From Jannaschia aquimarina (lineage in GTDB: Bacteria > Pseudomonadota > Alphaproteobacteria > Rhodobacterales > Rhodobacteraceae), in the NCBI RefSeq assembly GCF_000877395.1, contig NZ_JYFE01000032.1, forward strand, positions 1 to 64,000: 64,000 bases of DNA, read 5' to 3'. This document shows, in pieces, positions 53,460 through 62,455 of this stretch. The position numbers and the translations under genes are program-made. Each line of letters starts with the position of its first letter. Positions within the stretch are counted from its first letter, which is position 1. The notes under the pieces are model-generated. The model was not told the DNA's origin. It made no database searches and saw only the letters and a list, made by a program, of their open reading frames with translations.

Positions 53460-54782
53460 TCAGTGGACGATGTCTACTTCGCGGACGTAGAGGTTTTCCC
53501 AAGCGCGGTCGATCAGATCTGGCGTCATCTCGTAGGGCTGCCCCTCGAAGTCGCAGATCGCGATGATCTGATCGACGAGGAACGGTGCGTGGTAGTTCGC
53601 GTAGATGTTCTTGATCGTCGGGTACTTGTTCTTCAACAAGTGAACGAGCGAGGCTTCATTCAGCTTCACCTTCTTCTTCTTGGCGACCATCGCGAAGATC
53701 TTGAGGAAGTCCGACTGGCTGGGCCCGTCGATCATCACCTTGAAGAAGATTCGCCGCAGGGCCGCGACGTCGAAGATCTTGTTCGGGTGGAAGTTGGTGG
53801 AAAACACCACGAGCGTGTCGAAGGGCACTTCGAACTTCTCGCCAGATTGCAGGGCAAGGATGTCGTAGCCCATCTCCATCGGGACGATCCAGCGGTTGAT
53901 GAGCGCCTGCGGCGGCTCTTCCTGGCGGCCAAGGTCGTCGACGATGAAGACGCCGCCGGAGGATTTGAGCTGGAGCGACGCCTGATAGGTCCGCGCCACC
54001 GCGTTGTAGTTCAGGTCGAGCATAGAGAGCGACAGTTCCCCGCCCGTCATCACAGTCGGGCGGGTGCAGAGGATATAGCGTTCGTCTACGCGTGCGCCCG
54101 ACTTGCGGAGGCTCTCGGCCTCTTGGACGCGGGGGACGATGTCATGCACGATCGGGTCGTACATCGTGATGACCTGACCGGCATATTCGATCGCGTGGGG
54201 GATCCAGATATTGTCGCCAAGTGCGGCGCGGATGCCTTCGGCGATGGAAGATTTGCCGTTGCCCGGAGGGCCGTACATCAGCACGGAACGCCCGGATCCC
54301 ACGGCCGGGCCAAGCTGGTCGATCAGATCCTCGGGCAGGATCAGGTGCCCCATCGAGGCCATCAACCGCTCTCGCGAGATGTGAATGTTTTTGACTGACT
54401 GCGCCTTCACCTGGGCCTTGTAGTCCTCGAGAGGAACGGGGAGGGCACCATAATACTCGGACTGGGCGAGCGCGTCGGCGGCGCGGGCCTTGCCCCCATC
54501 GGTCAGCTGGAAGCCCATCTCGCCGGAACTGCCGGCATGCATCGTACCGGTGGACTGCATGAGGCCGGCATCGCGGCACTGGTCGACGAGCTGCGTGACC
54601 AGCGGGACCGAGAGCTTCATCGCGGCAGAGATCTCGCGCGCCGTCTCGACCGACTGGCGGAACATGGTCTTGAGCAGGATATCCCGCAGCATCACGTTCG
54701 AAAGACCGGTTTCGGCCAGCGTCTTCGGCGGTTTCGGGGCGGGAACCTCGCCCGAAAGGGCGGGATCGACGTGCATGTTCAT
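53460..54782 (-). CDS. AAA ATPase associated with tad pilus locus
   Basis: A 440-residue protein: an N-terminal helical part with a winged-helix-like stretch (about 40-110), then a P-loop ATPase (Walker A GPPGNGKSSIA near residue 173, Walker B GVFIVDDLGR near 280, arginine-rich segment ALRRIFFKV near 365). It is a different family from the module ATPase at 2968. It follows the prepilin peptidase gene by 22 bp, so it is probably part of the tad operon. Its role in pilus assembly is inferred from location. Confidence 0.8.
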   Translation of the reverse strand: MNMHVDPALSGEVPAPKPPKTLAETGLSNVMLRDILLKTMFRQSVETAREISAAMKLSVPLVTQLVDQCRDAGLMQSTGTMHAGSSGEMGFQLTDGGKARAADALAQSEYYGALPVPLEDYKAQVKAQSVKNIHISRERLMASMGHLILPEDLIDQLGPAVGSGRSVLMYGPPGNGKSSIAEGIRAALGDNIWIPHAIEYAGQVITMYDPIVHDIVPRVQEAESLRKSGARVDERYILCTRPTVMTGGELSLSMLDLNYNAVARTYQASLQLKSSGGVFIVDDLGRQEEPPQALINRWIVPMEMGYDILALQSGEKFEVPFDTLVVFSTNFHPNKIFDVAALRRIFFKVMIDGPSQSDFLKIFAMVAKKKKVKLNEASLVHLLKNKYPTIKNIYANYHAPFLVDQIIAICDFEGQPYEMTPDLIDRAWENLYVREVDIVH

Positions 54783-54804
54783 GGCGCGTGTCCTTCCGGG
54801 TGGC

Positions 54805-55317
54805 TCAGATGCCGCCTGCGGCGGCGATGAAGAAATAGCTGGAGAGCGTCGGGGCGAGACCCACGCCCAAGGGGATATGGCCGCGGCCCTCTTCGAGCCA
54901 GATCCAGCCCGGCGCGGCGGTGCGCAGGGCCGGGAGGCGGCGCGCGATCGTCATGGCGACCAGGAGCGACAGGACCCAGGCGATGTAGAGCAGGCCCACC
55001 ATCGTCGCATCCGACAGCGGAACGAACGGGGCCATCGCCGCGGCGAGTTTCGCGTCGCCCGCACCGAGGCCGGTTCCGACATGCATAAGAAAGCCGATCA
55101 CCAAGACGACGGCGAAATGGGCGTAGCGCCAGAGATACTCGTCAAGCGGAAGTAGGAAGAACCCGGCCACGGCGAAGATCGCGAGCAACGCGAGAACGGC
55201 GGCGTTCTTGATCTTCATCTCCCGCAGGTCCGTCCAGATGATCCAGAGACAGACGGGCAAGCTCAGCAGGCCGAAGACGAGCCCCTGAAGCGGAAGTGTG
55301 ACCGGGTTGAATTCCAT
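54805..55317 (-). CDS. cpaA: Prepilin peptidase (CpaA/TadV)
   Basis: A 170-residue membrane protease that cleaves type IVb prepilins. The two catalytic aspartates are in WTDLREMKIKN (near residue 30) and GAGDAKLAAAM (near 85). It lacks the methyltransferase domain of full type IV peptidases, as CpaA/TadV does. Confidence 0.92.
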   Translation of the reverse strand: MEFNPVTLPLQGLVFGLLSLPVCLWIIWTDLREMKIKNAAVLALLAIFAVAGFFLLPLDEYLWRYAHFAVVLVIGFLMHVGTGLGAGDAKLAAAMAPFVPLSDATMVGLLYIAWVLSLLVAMTIARRLPALRTAAPGWIWLEEGRGHIPLGVGLAPTLSSYFFIAAAGGI

Positions 55318-55334
55318 GGCGTCCTCCGGAAGCC

Positions 55335-56171
55335 TTAGGCCGACATCGCCTGAAGCGCGCGGACCGCAGCTTCGAAGTGACGCGGGTGTGTGTCGATCGC
55401 ATCTTCGAGAAGATTACGGCCGATATCGGTATCGCCTTGCTTGATCGCGGCAAGCGCGGCGGTGTGGAGCAGCTGCGCCCGCTCTTCCTGCGACATGGGG
55501 ATGCCGGGGAGCGCGTAGGCACGGCGCGTTGCGCGCGCGAGGACCAGGTTGTTCTTGGCGGTGAACAGCGTGCGGTCGTAGGTCAGAGCCTCTGCGAAGA
55601 GCCGCTCGGCCGCTTGGGTGTCGCCACGCGAAAGCTTGGAATAGCCCCAGTTGTTCAGCACGTTGGCGGGCGTCGTGGTCAGGCCGACCGCCGTCTCGTA
55701 GAAGCTGTCGGCGCGCTTCCAGTCCCGCTGGCTGTCGGCAACCATCGCCTCAAGCCGATAACGCTCGAAGCTTTCGTGGGTCGGGGGGATGGCGTCGAGC
55801 GTCGCCTTCGCGCCCGCCCAGTCAGACGTGCGGATCTGCGCATCGGCAAAGTTGACGAGGTCTTCGTTCGTGGCGTTCGGGTTCGAAGCGACTTCTTGCC
55901 AGACGCGCGCGCCTTCGGAGGCTTTCTTCGACCGGACGAGTGCCGAAGCGAGGCCACGCTGGTGCGTGATCTCGCCGGGCTCTTCGGCGAGACGCTTGCG
56001 GAAGAAGGCCACGGCCTCCTGGGGCGGCGCGACGCTGAGCATGATCTCGTCAATCTCACGCTGCTCTTTCTCTCCGCTGAGCGCACGGGCGACGTCACCG
56101 TCGCGGCCTGCACAAGCCGACAGCATCATGGTGCCCCCTGCCAGGAGGGCGATAACGATCTTATGGCGCAT
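55335..56171 (-). CDS. TPR lipoprotein (TadD-like)
   Basis: A 278-residue lipoprotein: lipobox MLSAC around residue 20 followed by TPR-like repeats over about residues 80-260 (NVLNNWGYSKLSRGDTQAAE is the clearest). TadD-type proteins help tad pilus assembly at the outer membrane. I start at the ATG at 56171 where the signal peptide begins (MRHKIVIALLAGG). Confidence 0.82.
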   Translation of the reverse strand: MRHKIVIALLAGGTMMLSACAGRDGDVARALSGEKEQREIDEIMLSVAPPQEAVAFFRKRLAEEPGEITHQRGLASALVRSKKASEGARVWQEVASNPNATNEDLVNFADAQIRTSDWAGAKATLDAIPPTHESFERYRLEAMVADSQRDWKRADSFYETAVGLTTTPANVLNNWGYSKLSRGDTQAAERLFAEALTYDRTLFTAKNNLVLARATRRAYALPGIPMSQEERAQLLHTAALAAIKQGDTDIGRNLLEDAIDTHPRHFEAAVRALQAMSA

Positions 56172-56212
56172 TTGCCTGCGTCCTTCTCTGCTCTGGCCCA
56201 TCGCTGATCATT

Positions 56213-56770
56213 TCATTCGGGCGAATGGAGACCGAAGACTCCATCCGGACGACGCGTCAGCGTAAAGGCACTTTCCTCTTCCTCAGGGTAGCGCATCGCC
56301 TCCATCATGGATAGCGAGCGCGTCAGATTTTCCTTGATTTCTGGTATTGATGCATCAAGCGCAAAGGCCCTTCGAAACGTCTCATGCGCCTCGCCGGTCT
56401 GGCCCCGTTCCAGCAGGATGACACCCAGATCGTTCCAGGCGCCGGCATCGCGCGGCTCCTCCTCCAGATACTGGCGAAGCAGGCGTTCGCTCTGACCGAG
56501 TCGTCCGAGGCGAAGGTTCGCCGCGGCCATCCCGCGCAGAAGGGGAGGGGTGAGGCCCTGCTCGCTGGCGGCCTTGATATAGGATGCAAGCGCCAGCTCC
56601 GGTTCGCCCCCGTCAAGGAGACGATCGCCCACGATCATCGGATCGACGCCCCCGTCATCCGCGAAGCCGGGCGCGGCGAGCGGGTCGTCCGTCAGCGCGC
56701 GGGACGGCAGGCCCGCCTGACAGGCGGTCAGTGCGATCATCGCGACCATGGGAATGAGCGTGCGGGCCAT
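56213..56770 (-). CDS. TPR lipoprotein, second tad-associated
   Basis: A 185-residue lipoprotein with lipobox ALTAC (Cys near residue 17) and TPR motifs, e.g. AWNDLGVILLERGQTGEAHETF. It resembles a shorter TadD. It precedes the TadD-like gene with a 42-bp gap and follows tadC with 10 bp. Confidence 0.78.
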   Translation of the reverse strand: MARTLIPMVAMIALTACQAGLPSRALTDDPLAAPGFADDGGVDPMIVGDRLLDGGEPELALASYIKAASEQGLTPPLLRGMAAANLRLGRLGQSERLLRQYLEEEPRDAGAWNDLGVILLERGQTGEAHETFRRAFALDASIPEIKENLTRSLSMMEAMRYPEEEESAFTLTRRPDGVFGLHSPE

Positions 56771-56780
56771 GCCGTTCCTC

Positions 56781-57752
56781 TCAGAAGCCGACGCCGCCGG
56801 ACAGGGTGGTGGCGATGCCGTGTATCGACGGGCCGATCAGAATGATCAGCAATGGAGGCACACAGAACATCATCGTCCCAACAGTCAACTTCGTGGGAAG
56901 AACGTTGGCTTTTTCCTCGGCGCGCATGACTCGTTTGTCACGCATCTCGGACGCGTAGACCCGCAGGGCGTCAGCGATGGACGTACCGAAACTTTGCGAC
57001 TGGATCAGCACGGTCACGAATGAGGTGATATCATTCAGGTCGCACCGCTCGGACATGGCGCGGAGCACCTCGCCCTTGTCCTTGCCGGCCTTCATTTCGT
57101 GGCTGACGAGCAGGAACTCCTGGGCGAGTGCCGGATAGCTGGGCTCGATCTCCTTCGCCATCCGAATGATCGACTGATCGAGGGACTGGCCGGCTTCGAC
57201 ACAAACCAGCAAGAGGTCGAGCGCATCGGGGAAGCCGTCTTGGATCTCTTCTTGGCGCTTGGCCACACGCTTTTGCAGCCAGTATTTTGGCGCGTAGTAG
57301 CCGGCTGCACCCGGACCGAGGATGTAGAGGGCCATCATTGCCGGATCCAGATCCTCGCTGAGGACGAGGACGTAGAAAGCCCCGACGGTCAGGAGGCCAA
57401 GGCCCAGGATCATCTGAGCGGCATGAAGCGTTCGCACAGCGTCCCGATGGCCGTAGCCCGCCCGCAGGAGCATCATCCTCGTTTTGGACAGCTCCTCTTC
57501 GTTGTCGGGTTCGAGATAGGAGGCGTATTTCGCCAGGAGCTCGTTCGAGGCACCGTGGCGCTTGAGCCGCTGGTTGTCGTCGACACTCCGCGCGCCGCCA
57601 CGGCTCGGGTTGATCCGGTCGAACGGATCCTTCTCGCGCTTCATCACGATCGGCAGGGCGATCAGGATCAGCAGGAGACCCGCGCCGCCGGCCAGATAGA
57701 TCATTCCATCGGGACCGAGGAGGCCTTCGATAATGGGGGCAATAACTTCCAT
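56781..57752 (-). CDS. tadC: Tad pilus inner-membrane protein TadC
   Basis: A 323-residue type II secretion F-like platform protein with four hydrophobic helices (near 15-35, 110-130, 135-155 and 295-315) and the family sequence FGTSIADALRVYASEMRDKRVMRAEEKA. It forms the inner-membrane platform with TadB. Four bases separate it from tadB. Confidence 0.92.
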   Translation of the reverse strand: MEVIAPIIEGLLGPDGMIYLAGGAGLLLILIALPIVMKREKDPFDRINPSRGGARSVDDNQRLKRHGASNELLAKYASYLEPDNEEELSKTRMMLLRAGYGHRDAVRTLHAAQMILGLGLLTVGAFYVLVLSEDLDPAMMALYILGPGAAGYYAPKYWLQKRVAKRQEEIQDGFPDALDLLLVCVEAGQSLDQSIIRMAKEIEPSYPALAQEFLLVSHEMKAGKDKGEVLRAMSERCDLNDITSFVTVLIQSQSFGTSIADALRVYASEMRDKRVMRAEEKANVLPTKLTVGTMMFCVPPLLIILIGPSIHGIATTLSGGVGF

Positions 57753-57755
57753 TGT

Positions 57756-58724
57756 TCAGACCTTGATGTTGACCATCATGCGCATGAAGAAGACGTTGAC
57801 GATCAGGAAGACGACGACGATGGCAGCCATCGGGATGAACCAGGTCGAGTCTTTCACATCATCGTAGTAGTCGGGCTGCATGACATTGATCCCGACCAGT
57901 GCGAGGATCGGGAATGCCGACAGGAATATCCCGGACCAGCGCGCCTCGGCAGTGATCGCCTTGACCTTGCGGAAAAGCTTGAAGCGAGCCCGGACCACGT
58001 TCGACAGTCCTTCGAGGATCTCGGCGAGGTTGCCGCCCGATTTCTGCTGGATCGCCACGGCGACCGCGAGGAAGCGCATGTCCTGAAGGCCTGTCCGCTC
58101 GGCGAGCGCGCGCAGGGACTCCGAAACGTCCCGGCCGTACGCCGCTTCGTCCGCGATGAAGCCCATTTCGGACCCGAGCGGGTCAGCGACCTCTTTCGCG
58201 ACGATGCCGATCGCGGAATTCAGGGGGTGACCGACGCGCAGACTGCGGACAATGAGTTCGATCGCGTCCGGAAGCTGTTCTTCCATAAGCGACAACCGCT
58301 TCTTTGCGGCCCGGTTCACCCAGACAAAGACGGATCCGACACCGAACACGATCGAGAGCACGCCGAGCATCGCGGAATTGGCGGTGGTGAAGAAACTGAG
58401 CAGGAAGAAGCTGACGACCGTCAGCAATGCCATGACCCCGATCAGCATGCCGGGCGTGAATGCCAGGTTGGCCTTCTGCGCCTTTTCCGCAAGCAGCGAA
58501 TAGAGCGGAATGCTTTTTGCCTTGTCGTGCTGGCTCATCTCCTTGCGGAGCTGGGCCATGACCTGGTCGCGCGTATTGCCCTTCTCCATAAGGGTCAGGC
58601 GCCGGTTCACACGATTGTTGAGCTTAATGCTCTTGCCGAAGATCAGCAGGTAGATGCCGCCGATCAGCAGATAGACGGCGCCGAAAATCGCCAGATAGAT
58701 CAGTGGCTCGATCGACAATTGCAT
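57756..58724 (-). CDS. tadB: Tad pilus inner-membrane protein TadB
   Basis: A 322-residue F-like platform protein paired with TadC. The signature GGNLAEILEGLSNVVRARF and the helices at about 10-30, 100-130 and 270-310 match TadB. One base separates its ATG from the cpaF stop. Confidence 0.92.
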   Translation of the reverse strand: MQLSIEPLIYLAIFGAVYLLIGGIYLLIFGKSIKLNNRVNRRLTLMEKGNTRDQVMAQLRKEMSQHDKAKSIPLYSLLAEKAQKANLAFTPGMLIGVMALLTVVSFFLLSFFTTANSAMLGVLSIVFGVGSVFVWVNRAAKKRLSLMEEQLPDAIELIVRSLRVGHPLNSAIGIVAKEVADPLGSEMGFIADEAAYGRDVSESLRALAERTGLQDMRFLAVAVAIQQKSGGNLAEILEGLSNVVRARFKLFRKVKAITAEARWSGIFLSAFPILALVGINVMQPDYYDDVKDSTWFIPMAAIVVVFLIVNVFFMRMMVNIKV

Positions 58725-58725
58725 G

Positions 58726-60171
58726 TCAGTTGCTCCCGGCGGGTTCGTAGATCGAGGCCGGGAGGTCGTAGCCCCAGGCCTTGAAGCGGTTCGCGTAGTG
58801 GCTGCGAATGCCGGTCGCCGTGAAGCGACCGATGATCGTTCCGTCCGACTCGAGGCCGAGACGTTCGTAGCGGAAGACCTCCTGGAGGGTGATGACTTCG
58901 CCCTCCATGCCCGTCACCTCGGTGACCGAGACCATCCGGCGGGAGCCATCCTGAAGACGCGAGGCCTGCACGATCAGGTTCACAGCCGACGAGATCTGTG
59001 CGCGGACGGCCTTGATCGGCATCTCGATCCCGGCCATCGCGATCATGTTCTCCAGGCGCGAGACCGCATCGCGGGCCGAGTTGGCGTGGATCGTGGTCAT
59101 GGAGCCGTCGTGGCCGGTATTCATCGCCTGAAGCATGTCGATGACTTCCTCGCCACGCGTCTCACCGACGATGATCCGGTCAGGCCGCATCCGCAGCGCG
59201 TTCCGAAGACAGTCCCGCTGAGTGACGGCGCCCTTTCCCTCCACGTTCGGCGGACGGCTTTCCATCCGGCCCACGTGATCCTGCTGGAGCTGAAGTTCCG
59301 CCGTGTCCTCGATGGTCAGGACGCGCTCGGCATGGCCGATGAAGCTGGACAGCGCGTTCAGCGTGGTCGTCTTACCGGAACCCGTCCCGCCTGACACGAT
59401 GACGTTCAGCCGTGTCGCTACAGCGGCCTGGAGATAGGCCGCCATCTCTTCGGTGAAGGCGCCGAACGTCACCAGGTCGTCGACGGCCAGCTTTTCCTTC
59501 TTGAATTTCCGGATCGAGACCAGCGATCCATCTACCGCGACCGGCGGAACCATCGCGTTGAAGCGCGACCCGTCCTTTAGACGGGCGTCCACGTAAGGGT
59601 TTGACTCGTCGACGCGGCGTCCGACAGCCGAGACGATCTTGTCGATGATCCGGAGAAGGTGACGCTCATCCTTGAAGCGGATGTCGGATTTCTGAAGCTT
59701 GCCGGCACGCTCGATATAGATGTTGTGAGGGCCGTTCACGAGAATATCGTTGACGCTCTCGTCCTTCAGAAGCGGTTCGAGCGGGCCGAGGCCCATCACC
59801 TCGTCGAACAACTCCGAGTTGAGGATATCGCGGTCCTCTCGACCGAGGATCACCCCCATGTCGGACAGCTCTTCGCTCGTGATCGAGACGATCTCCGCCC
59901 GGAGCGCGCCAGACTCGGCCGTGTCGAGTGCGGCGAGGTTCAGGTTGTCGAGCAACCTGTGGTGCATCTCGGTCTTGAGTTCTTCGATCCGCTCGCGGCG
60001 CTTCATGTCCTTGTCGACCGGTGCAGCCTTGGCGGGCGCCTTCGCGGGCGCGGCCTTCTTTGGCTGTTCCGGGGCCGGGGCAGGGGCAGACGCGGCCTTG
60101 GTATCCTGAGCCGGGGCTTGGCTAATCGGTCGCGCGGCCTCGATCTGGGGCTTCTTGTATCTCGAAAACAT
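58726..60171 (-). CDS. cpaF: Tad pilus assembly ATPase CpaF/TadA
   Basis: A 481-residue secretion ATPase. It has a proline/alanine-rich N-terminal 60 residues, then the VirB11-like domain: Walker [17 protein letters not shown] near residue 260, Asp box and Walker B in [15 protein letters not shown], and a His box THANSARDA. It powers pilus extension. Confidence 0.95.
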   Translation of the reverse strand: MFSRYKKPQIEAARPISQAPAQDTKAASAPAPAPEQPKKAAPAKAPAKAAPVDKDMKRRERIEELKTEMHHRLLDNLNLAALDTAESGALRAEIVSITSEELSDMGVILGREDRDILNSELFDEVMGLGPLEPLLKDESVNDILVNGPHNIYIERAGKLQKSDIRFKDERHLLRIIDKIVSAVGRRVDESNPYVDARLKDGSRFNAMVPPVAVDGSLVSIRKFKKEKLAVDDLVTFGAFTEEMAAYLQAAVATRLNVIVSGGTGSGKTTTLNALSSFIGHAERVLTIEDTAELQLQQDHVGRMESRPPNVEGKGAVTQRDCLRNALRMRPDRIIVGETRGEEVIDMLQAMNTGHDGSMTTIHANSARDAVSRLENMIAMAGIEMPIKAVRAQISSAVNLIVQASRLQDGSRRMVSVTEVTGMEGEVITLQEVFRYERLGLESDGTIIGRFTATGIRSHYANRFKAWGYDLPASIYEPAGSN

Positions 60172-60186
60172 TTTAGTATCCGTATG

Positions 60187-61512
60187 TTAGCCGAGCTTGA
60201 TGCCGAAGATCGGCTTCTTCTTCGATCCGGTTTCCGCAGATGCAGCAGAGCTGCCCAGCCCATCAGCCAGTTTGGCTAGCTCCTTGCGAAGCGGGCTTCG
60301 CGCGGCCGCGGTCGACAGGGGCAGGGCCTGATCGTTCGCTTCGGTGACGGCCTTTCCGCCATCGGGCAGCACTGCGTCGAACTTGACCTCGAGCGTCTCA
60401 CCGAGCTTCTGGATCCGGCCTTTCGCCTGAAGGTCGGTCTTTCCGGGCGCCCGGTTGAGGATCCAGCCCAGGCGATCCATCGCGATTTCTTCACCGGTCA
60501 TGAGCCGGATCAGACGCATCGCGTTCTGCGCGGCGCGCACCTCCAGTGGCAGGACCAGATGGTAGCGATCCGCTGCCCCGATCACGGTGTCGGTCCACTG
60601 CGTCAGCGTTTGCGGCATGTCGATGATGACGACGTCGAAGCATTTGCGCGCAAGATCGATAAGCGCGGTGACATCTTCGGGACCGATCAGGTCGAGCGGC
60701 AACAGTTCGGCCGGGGCGGTGAAGACCTGCAGCCTTGGATTGACTTCCTGAAGCGACTGACGAAACGCCTCCTCGTCCATGGAGGCGGTGTCGGTCAGGA
60801 TCTCGTAGATGTTGTCCTTGCAGGATACGTCCGTGTAGGTCGCGACGGACCCGAATTGCAGACCGAAATCCATCAGGCAAACCGATGGGGATGCCGATTT
60901 GGACGCGGTCGAGAGTTCCCAGGCGACATTCACCGCGATCGTCGATGCGCCAGCGCCTCCGACGACGCTCTGGAAGGCGTAAAGCTCGGAGCCGCTGCCA
61001 CGACCGCCGCCGGTCGATGTCGGCGCTTGACCCGCTTCTGACTGGCCGCCGGGAGGACCGGCTTCGGCCGTGGCGCTTCGCATCGCGTCGGACATACCCA
61101 TCTTGGGCGACCGGGCGCGGGCGACGGCATCGGCGAGCGCACTCTCTGGAAGAGGGTAGGGTGCGAAATCGTCCGCCCCTGCGCGCAGCAATTCATGCAA
61201 TTCCATCGGACCGAGGCCGTCCGCGACGAGAATGACCTGCAAGCCGATTCGCTTGGATTGCTTGATGATCGCCGCGATCCGTGTCAGCTCGCTCTCGTCC
61301 CGGTGGTCGATCGCCACGACGACGAACCGCATCTCCCGCGCCTCGTCTGTGCGAAGGAACTCTGCCGCTTCGGAGAAGGTCAGGTCGCCCCAGGCTTCGC
61401 CCAGTTCGGCCTCCATGTCTTCGATCAGCAGGTCGAATTCCTGGATATCCCGCGATACCGTGACTGCCTCGAGCGGTGCCGGTTCCGGCTCAATCGCCAA
61501 TTCTGCGCTCAT
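60187..61512 (-). CDS. cpaE: Tad pilus protein CpaE/TadZ, degenerate P-loop
   Basis: A 441-residue protein with a receiver-like N-terminal domain (about 20-150) and a MinD/ParA-like domain (about 195-430). The P-loop reads VVGGAGASTIA: both the signature lysine and the canonical P-loop lysine are replaced, as in TadZ-type proteins. It localises the pilus machinery. The gene begins after a strong hairpin (61705-61737) that separates it from the ompA gene. Confidence 0.88.
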   Translation of the reverse strand: MSAELAIEPEPAPLEAVTVSRDIQEFDLLIEDMEAELGEAWGDLTFSEAAEFLRTDEAREMRFVVVAIDHRDESELTRIAAIIKQSKRIGLQVILVADGLGPMELHELLRAGADDFAPYPLPESALADAVARARSPKMGMSDAMRSATAEAGPPGGQSEAGQAPTSTGGGRGSGSELYAFQSVVGGAGASTIAVNVAWELSTASKSASPSVCLMDFGLQFGSVATYTDVSCKDNIYEILTDTASMDEEAFRQSLQEVNPRLQVFTAPAELLPLDLIGPEDVTALIDLARKCFDVVIIDMPQTLTQWTDTVIGAADRYHLVLPLEVRAAQNAMRLIRLMTGEEIAMDRLGWILNRAPGKTDLQAKGRIQKLGETLEVKFDAVLPDGGKAVTEANDQALPLSTAAARSPLRKELAKLADGLGSSAASAETGSKKKPIFGIKLG

Positions 61513-61704
61513 CGCTCTTCATCCTCTTAACGGTCACGGTGCTCGGTTTCCCGGGCGGCAACGCTTGCAGGGCACAACAACCCCTTCCCCATGTTCCTGA
61601 CCCGTAATCTGGGCGACAATGGGACCGAAAAGCTGAAAATGTCGGTAAGATCAGTGGGGGCATTCGTCTTGAATGCGCCACATCGCTGCCTTTCGGAAAC
61701 GAGA

Positions 61705-61737
61705 ACGGCCCCCTGCCGTCGTAGGGCAGGGGGCCGT
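61705..61737. terminator. Strong hairpin between ompA-like gene and cpaE
   Basis: A 13-bp perfect stem (ACGGCCCCCTGCC with GGCAGGGGGCCGT) and a 7-base loop in the 256-bp gap 61513-61768. T-rich sequence follows on the plus strand; on the minus strand, the direction of the operon, only TTCTCGTTT follows. It should reduce transcription from cpaC-ompA into cpaE-cpaF-tadB-tadC. The rest of the gap holds no supported gene. Confidence 0.75.
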
Positions 61738-61768
61738 CTTTTGCTTCTTGCGTGTGGTCGGCGACGCC

Positions 61769-62455
61769 TTACTCGCCGCCTCCGCCCGAGAACTCGCCGC
61801 CGCCCTCGAAGCCTTGGTTCGAGACCGTGGCCGCGCGGCCCGAGCTGCCGACGTAGTTCCGGTAGATCACCTGGGCATACTTGCCGTCGAGGATCAGCGG
61901 ATGGCTCTGAACGAAGCCGGTCACCTTGGTCACCGTGCGGCGGTTGGCTCGCTCACGTCCTTCGGTGGGAACGACCGGGTCGGTCTCGCCGCGAGAGACG
62001 AGGGCCTCCAGGCGGTCCTTCGACACACCGCGTGCGGAGATGTAGTTGACCGCGGCGCGAGCCCGGCGCAGGCCGAGACGCCGGTTATAGGCGTTCGATC
62101 CAACCAGGTCGGTGTGACCGTAGACGCTGAAACGGACCTCCGGGAAGGTGCGGATGAAGTCCGCCTGCTGCTCCAGGATGGCACGGGCATCCGCGTCCAG
62201 TTCGGCCGAGTTGAAGGCGAAGGTCACCGTGGTCGGAACGGACGCCTCGAAGCGTTCGCCGAGATGGACCAGAGCCGTGATCTCACCGTTATGCACGCCG
62301 ATGTTGTTGCGCGTCGCGGCACCGAACCCATCGATCGTGTAGCCTTCGCCAGCCGGATCGTTGAAGCCGTTCCGGCCACAGCCGGCCGCGGTGAGGGTGA
62401 AGCCGGTCAGGCCCAGCAGGGCGGAGCGGCGCGAGAGTTTGCGATCCATCGCCAT
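61769..62455 (-). CDS. OmpA-family lipoprotein of tad locus
   Basis: A 228-residue lipoprotein: signal with lipobox TAAGC (Cys near residue 26) and a C-terminal OmpA domain (VRFSVYGHTDLVGSNAYNRRLGLRRA) that binds peptidoglycan. The last 20 residues are Gly-rich. The ATG overlaps the secretin stop (TAATG). Such proteins accompany CpaC in alphaproteobacterial tad loci. Confidence 0.88.
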   Translation of the reverse strand: MAMDRKLSRRSALLGLTGFTLTAAGCGRNGFNDPAGEGYTIDGFGAATRNNIGVHNGEITALVHLGERFEASVPTTVTFAFNSAELDADARAILEQQADFIRTFPEVRFSVYGHTDLVGSNAYNRRLGLRRARAAVNYISARGVSKDRLEALVSRGETDPVVPTEGRERANRRTVTKVTGFVQSHPLILDGKYAQVIYRNYVGSSGRAATVSNQGFEGGGEFSGGGGE

